Of a stretch of DNA of 64,000 bases, positions 60,428-64,000 are shown piece by piece. The translations under genes and the position numbers were made by a program. Source of the stretch: CAVZCK01 sp963798805 (lineage in GTDB: Bacteria; Pseudomonadota; Alphaproteobacteria; Rhizobiales; Rhodomicrobiaceae); contig CAWCVC010000002.1 of the NCBI GenBank assembly GCA_963798805.1, positions 806,001-870,000 on the forward strand, read 5' to 3'. The notes beneath the pieces were generated by a model. It saw only the letters and a program-made list of their open reading frames with translations. It was not told the origin of the DNA and ran no database searches. Positions within the stretch are counted from its first letter, which is position 1; every line of letters starts with the position of its first letter.

Positions 60428-62890
60428 ATGGCTTACAAGCGCAATATCGACCGCCTGCCGATCATCCCGGCGAACGCCAAGAAGCAGAATGTCGTCTGCC
60501 ATTACTGCATCGTCGGCTGCGGCTATCACGCCTATACCTGGCCAGTGAACGAACAGGGGGGAACGGCGCCCAGCGCCAACGCCTTCGGCGTCGACTTGTC
60601 GAAGCAGCAAGAATCGCAGACCGCAGCCTGGTACTCGCCGTCAATGTACAACATCGTCAAGCAGAACGGGCAGGACGTTCACATCGTCATCAAGCCTGAC
60701 AAGGCGTGCGAGGTGAATTCCGGCCTCGGCTCGATCCGCGGCGCCCGCATAGCCGAGATGAGCTACTCGCAGGCGAGACAAACCCAGCAGCAGCGGCTGA
60801 CCGATCCCATGGTCTGGCGCTATGGCTCGATGATGCCGACGAGCTGGGACGACGCGCTCGATCTCGTCGCCAGGGTTACGGTCGCGGTCATCAAGGACCG
60901 GGGCGAGGACGGCCTCTTCGTCTCAGCCTTCGACCATGGCGGTGCCGGTGGCGGTTATGAGAACACCTGGGGCACAGGCAAGCTCTATTTCGGCGCGATG
61001 AAGATCAAGAATATCCGCATCCACAATCGCCCCGCTTATAATTCCGAGGTCCATTCGACGCGCGACATGGGCGTCGGCGAGCTCAACAATTGCTATGAGG
61101 ACGCCGAGCTGGCCGACACCATCGTCGCCACCGGCTGCAATTCGCTGGAGACCCAGACCAACTATTTCCTCAATCACTGGATCCCCAATCTGCGCGGCAC
61201 TTCCGTGCAGAAAAAGCAGGCGCAGCTGCCAGGCGAGTCACATGCGCAGGGCCGGATCATTATTGTCGATCCGCGCCGCACGGTGACGGTGAATGCCTGC
61301 GAGGTGGAAGCCGGCAAGGAGAATGTGTTGCACCTGGCAGTCAAATCCGGAACGGACCTGGCTTTGTTCAACGCGATCCTGACCTATGTCGCGGAGAAGG
61401 GCTGGGTCGATAAGGACTTCATCAATGCCTCGACCAAGGATTTCGACAAGGCGCTGAAGGCCAATAAGACGTCGATTGAGGAAGCGGCCAGGATCACAGG
61501 CCTGAAGGCTGAGGATATCGTCAAGGCCGCGACCTGGATTGCCGAGCCGAAAGAGGGCAAGCGTCGACGCGCCATGTTCGCCTACGAGAAGGGTATCATC
61601 TGGGGCAATGATAATTACCGCACCATCGCCGCGATTGTGAATCTCGCCCTCGCCACCGGCAATGTCGGTCGGGAAGGCGGCGGCTGCGTGCGCATGGGCG
61701 GCCATCAGGAGGGCTATGTCCGTCCGGATTACCCTGGACCGCGCCCGGCGCCTTACATCGACCGGCTGTTGATCAATGGCAAAGGCGGCGTCCATCACAT
61801 CTGGGACTGCGACCACTACAAGACCACGCTCAATGGGACGGAGTTCAAGCGTGTCTATAAAGAGCGCACCGACAAGGTGAAGGACGCGATGAACAGCGTG
61901 GCCTATGGCGACCGCGCCGCGATGGTCGAAGCCATTCTCGGGGCGATAAAAAAAGGCGGTCTGTTCGCCGTCGATGTCGATATCGTACCGACCAAGATCG
62001 GCCAAGCCTGCCACGTCTGGCTGCCTGGAGCCACATCCGGCGAAATGAACCTGACCTCGATGAATGGCGAGCGCCGCATGCGCCTCACCGAGCGCTATAT
62101 GGACCCGCCCGGCCAGGCCATGCCGGACTGCCTGATCGCAGCGCGCATCGCCAATAACATGGAGCGGGTGCTCCGCGAGACCGGCGATGCCAAATATGCC
62201 GATCAGTTCAAGGGCTTCGACTGGAAGACCGAAGAGGACGCCTTCATGGATGGCTACAACAAGAACGCCAAGGGCGGCGAGTTCGTCACCTATGACCGGC
62301 TGCGGGCCATGGGAACGAACGGTTTCCAGGAGCCGGCGACCGCCTTCCAGGATAGCAAGATCGTCGGCACCAAACGGCTCTATACGGATGGCAAGTTCGG
62401 TACCAAGGACGGCAAGGCGACGTTCTTCGAAGCCGAATGGCGCGGCCTGGAAGCGCCGGGCAAGGAGGAACAGAAGGAGAAATTCAAGTTTCTCATCAAT
62501 AATGGTCGCGCCAATCAGGTCTGGCAATCTGCCTATCTCGATGTCGAGGAAGAGCTGGTGATGGACCGCTGGCCCTACACCTTCATCGAGATGAACCCGG
62601 ACGATATGACCTCGCTTAGTGTTAAGCAGGGCGATCTCGTGGAGGTCTGGAACGACACCGGTTCGACGCAGGCTATGGTCTACCCGACCAGGACCGCCCG
62701 CAAAGGCGAGACTTTCATGCTGTTCGGCTATCCGACCGGCGTGCAGGGCAACGTCATCAATGGCGACGGCGTGAATGAGCTCGTCATCCCGAACTACAAA
62801 CAAACCTGGGCCAATATCCGCAAAATCTCGGATGCGCCTGAAGGCGTGAAGCATCTTACCTTCAAGTCTCAGGAATATTCCACTTCCTGA
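60428..62890 (+). CDS. aioA: Arsenite oxidase large molybdopterin subunit
   Basis: An 820-residue DMSO-reductase-family enzyme. The 3Fe-4S cluster ligands Cys24, Cys27 and Cys31 lie in VVCHYCIVGCGYHAY, the AioA signature. Conserved features include HNRPAYNSEVHSTRDMG and GREGGGCVRMGGHQEGYVRP; no Tat signal of its own. It oxidises arsenite to arsenate in the periplasm, passing electrons via AioB to a c-type cytochrome or azurin. It starts 16 bp after aioB with AAGGGAGGA. No cytochrome or molybdenum-cofactor gene follows in the window. Confidence 0.95.
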   Translation: MAYKRNIDRLPIIPANAKKQNVVCHYCIVGCGYHAYTWPVNEQGGTAPSANAFGVDLSKQQESQTAAWYSPSMYNIVKQNGQDVHIVIKPDKACEVNSGLGSIRGARIAEMSYSQARQTQQQRLTDPMVWRYGSMMPTSWDDALDLVARVTVAVIKDRGEDGLFVSAFDHGGAGGGYENTWGTGKLYFGAMKIKNIRIHNRPAYNSEVHSTRDMGVGELNNCYEDAELADTIVATGCNSLETQTNYFLNHWIPNLRGTSVQKKQAQLPGESHAQGRIIIVDPRRTVTVNACEVEAGKENVLHLAVKSGTDLALFNAILTYVAEKGWVDKDFINASTKDFDKALKANKTSIEEAARITGLKAEDIVKAATWIAEPKEGKRRRAMFAYEKGIIWGNDNYRTIAAIVNLALATGNVGREGGGCVRMGGHQEGYVRPDYPGPRPAPYIDRLLINGKGGVHHIWDCDHYKTTLNGTEFKRVYKERTDKVKDAMNSVAYGDRAAMVEAILGAIKKGGLFAVDVDIVPTKIGQACHVWLPGATSGEMNLTSMNGERRMRLTERYMDPPGQAMPDCLIAARIANNMERVLRETGDAKYADQFKGFDWKTEEDAFMDGYNKNAKGGEFVTYDRLRAMGTNGFQEPATAFQDSKIVGTKRLYTDGKFGTKDGKATFFEAEWRGLEAPGKEEQKEKFKFLINNGRANQVWQSAYLDVEEELVMDRWPYTFIEMNPDDMTSLSVKQGDLVEVWNDTGSTQAMVYPTRTARKGETFMLFGYPTGVQGNVINGDGVNELVIPNYKQTWANIRKISDAPEGVKHLTFKSQEYSTS

Positions 62891-62897
62891 CGCACTT

Positions 62898-62925
62898 GCC
62901 GCCGGACTGGAAGCGGTCCGGCGGC
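62898..62925 (+). terminator. Terminator-like hairpin after aioA
   Basis: GCCGCCGGAC, an 8-base loop and GTCCGGCGGC make a perfect 10-bp stem, 8 bp after the aioA stop. It lacks a T-tract. It probably ends the aioBA transcript. Confidence 0.55.
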
Positions 62926-62991
62926 GCCGTCCAATCTCCGACACGCCTTTCAGCTTTGCGCGGAAGCTTACACAGCGTGGCCCGATGCATT

Positions 62992-63018
62992 GAACATCGA
63001 TCGATCGAACATCGATGT
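62992..63018. promoter_or_regulatory. Repeat cluster upstream of padR
   Basis: GAACATCGAT occurs twice (62992-63001 and 63007-63016) and the second copy lies in the palindrome ACATCGATGT (63009-63018). PadR proteins bind ATGT/ACAT dyads near their genes, so this may be the operator of the adjacent padR. Confidence 0.4.
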
Positions 63019-63118
63019 ATATGATTCACTGATGGCCAAGCCGAAAGCCCTTCCAACCTCCACTCAGAGAGCAGCGCCCGACTATCTCAGCCGGGCCTAT
63101 TGAAACGGCACTATCAAG

Positions 63119-63325
63119 ATGAGCCTTTCAAAGTTCTTCATCCTTTGCGTCCTGTATCATCGCCCGATGCACGGCTACGACATTTCGCGAGAGGTCGAGC
63201 GCACTACGAATGGCTGCTGTTCGCCGACCGAGGGCACGATCTATCCGGTGCTGCGCGAATTCGAAGAAGGCGGCTACGTGATCTCAGAGGCACAGATCGT
63301 CTCCGGGCGGGAGCGCAAGGTTTAG
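63119..63325 (+). pseudogene. PadR-family regulator truncated by IS insertion
   Basis: The 68 codons encode a PadR winged helix: LYHRPMHGYDISREVERTT, then EGTIYPVLREFEEGGYV and GRERKV, after which an artificial TAG is created at the junction with the IS256-type element. The wing and C-terminal dimer helix are lost. The insertion point is just after gttta (about 63326). The intact gene may have regulated neighbours of the aio cluster. Confidence 0.8.
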
Positions 63326-64000
63326 AGCTATGCGTAAATCTTGGTGACGGTCTGGCTGGAACTTGATCAGGCGGCGTTTTGGCGGCCGGCTTCAATGCCG
63401 TCGGTAAATTTGACGCCTGTTATCAGCTTTGGCAACTGGTTCTGGCCGTCGAGGCGTCGCCACGAGCTTTGCGCGGTCTGGATCATCTTGAACACCATGA
63501 TCATGCCTGTGTCGTGCGAGAGGCAGCCTTTCGCGCGTGTCGTCCGATGACGGACGGTCGCGAAGGTGCTCTCGATCGGATTGCTGGTGCGGATGTGCTT
63601 CCAATGCTCGGCAGGGAAGTCGTAGAACGCCAGCAGCGCTTCCCGATCCTTGGCGAGGCAGGTTGCGGCCTTGTCGTATTTGGCTTCGTACTTGGCGAGG
63701 AATCGGCCGAAGGCTTTCTCCGCGTCGGCGCGCCCCTCGGCCATCCAAATCTCCTTGAGATCTGCCTTAGCCTTGGACTGCACCGATTTCGGCAGTTTGT
63801 TCAGCACGTTCATGGTTTTATGGACCCAGCAGCGTTGCTGCCGCGTTGAGCCGAACTCTTCCTCTAGCGCTTTCCAAAAGCCGAGCGCACCATCACCGAT
63901 AGCCAGTTTTGGCGGGACGGCGAGACCGCGAGCTTTGAGATCAGTGAGCAGCTCGCGCCAGGATTGGGCACTTTCGCGATAGCCCACATGAAAGCCGATC
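63326..64000 (-). mobile_element. IS256-family element, left part
   Basis: The left end is inferred at about 63326, where PadR similarity stops and GAGCTATGCGTAAATC begins, a plausible terminal repeat. The transposase gene on the minus strand continues past the window. The other end and target duplication are not visible. Confidence 0.75.
63367..64000 (-). CDS. IS256-family transposase, partial
   Basis: The C-terminal 210 codons of an IS256/Mutator-type transposase. Markers are KLAIGDGALGFWKALEEEFG (acidic catalytic residue), QRCWVHKTMNVLNKLPKSVQ (the family C-x2-H signature) and RTSNPIESTFATVRHRTTRAKG with the final Glu. The frame stays open to the right edge, where it reads IGFHVGYRES, so the N-terminus lies outside. 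It seems intact in the visible part. Confidence 0.92.
   Translation of the reverse strand, partial: IGFHVGYRESAQSWRELLTDLKARGLAVPPKLAIGDGALGFWKALEEEFGSTRQQRCWVHKTMNVLNKLPKSVQSKAKADLKEIWMAEGRADAEKAFGRFLAKYEAKYDKAATCLAKDREALLAFYDFPAEHWKHIRTSNPIESTFATVRHRTTRAKGCLSHDTGMIMVFKMIQTAQSSWRRLDGQNQLPKLITGVKFTDGIEAGRQNAA

Noticed and set aside
61238..62944. 568-codon minus-strand open frame opposite aioA
   Set aside because: Antisense shadow of aioA; no domain or composition typical of a protein.
62992..63018. CRISPR-like array
   Set aside because: Only two 10-bp repeats with a 5-bp gap; no array of repeats and spacers anywhere in the window.

Overview
The window is 64 kb of GC-rich, gene-dense DNA. 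It looks alphaproteobacterial, probably Hyphomicrobiales (Rhizobiales). The reasons are the family mix (tripartite TctCBA transport, several MmgE/PrpD proteins, FCD-type GntR, a fused-permease iron-type ABC system), an aioXSRBA arsenite-oxidation cluster in the order known from Agrobacterium/Rhizobium-type bacteria, and an AioB Rieske site without the disulfide. A Bosea-like organism would fit, but genus is a guess. No rRNA, tRNA or CRISPR was seen.

Region 1 (1-31 kb) is catabolic and stress accessory DNA. It opens with a split UxaA-type dehydratase (large subunit cut by the window edge, SAF subunit complete) and a frameshifted divergent GntR/UTRA regulator, then Hsp20 and a DegP-like protease. 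Next come a MarR gene, a beta-hydroxyacid dehydrogenase with a carboxymuconolactone-decarboxylase-like protein, an SDR, and a module of MmgE/PrpD plus tartrate/malate-type dehydrogenase opposite a GrdB/PrdB-like protein. A MarR-emrA-emrB efflux operon, a Met/Gly-repeat cupredoxin, PPK2, a secreted beta-propeller, a tctC-tctB-tctA-mmgE/prpD-SDR-tauE operon and a CPA2 antiporter-USP gene follow.

Region 2 (27-37 kb) is a second catabolic island: MmgE/PrpD plus decarboxylating dehydrogenase, a protein with the complete fluoroacetate-dehalogenase residue set, an enolase-superfamily enzyme, an ABC importer (ATPase, binding protein, fused double permease) and an FCD GntR regulator. A 43-bp promoter/operator, 37/43 identical, sits in front of both modules (9745-9787 and 31147-31189). 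It contains a site fitting the FadR/FCD GntR consensus, so the two loci probably form one regulon. A large GGDEF-EAL protein and an orphan sugar-type binding protein follow.

Region 3 (42-64 kb) is a metal-resistance region with mobile and decaying DNA. It holds a methyltransferase pseudogene cut by an ISAzo13-type element, arsB, remnants of an integrase, response regulator and DMT transporter, an MFS/beta-propeller pair, a mercury-type locus (merR, merT, merP and a GDCCVxC protein, but no merA), and an arsR-arsC-aqpS operon. Then comes aioX-aioS-aioR-aioBA with a recognisable sigma-54 promoter and a likely AioR upstream site. A PadR gene truncated by an IS256-family element ends the window. 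AioX would sense arsenite, AioS/AioR would activate aioBA, and AioBA would oxidise arsenite to arsenate. ArsC, AqpS and ArsB handle arsenic reduction and efflux.

Three otherwise intact genes each carry a single-base frameshift (about 1250, 10499 and 25565). Sequencing error and real decay cannot be told apart here.
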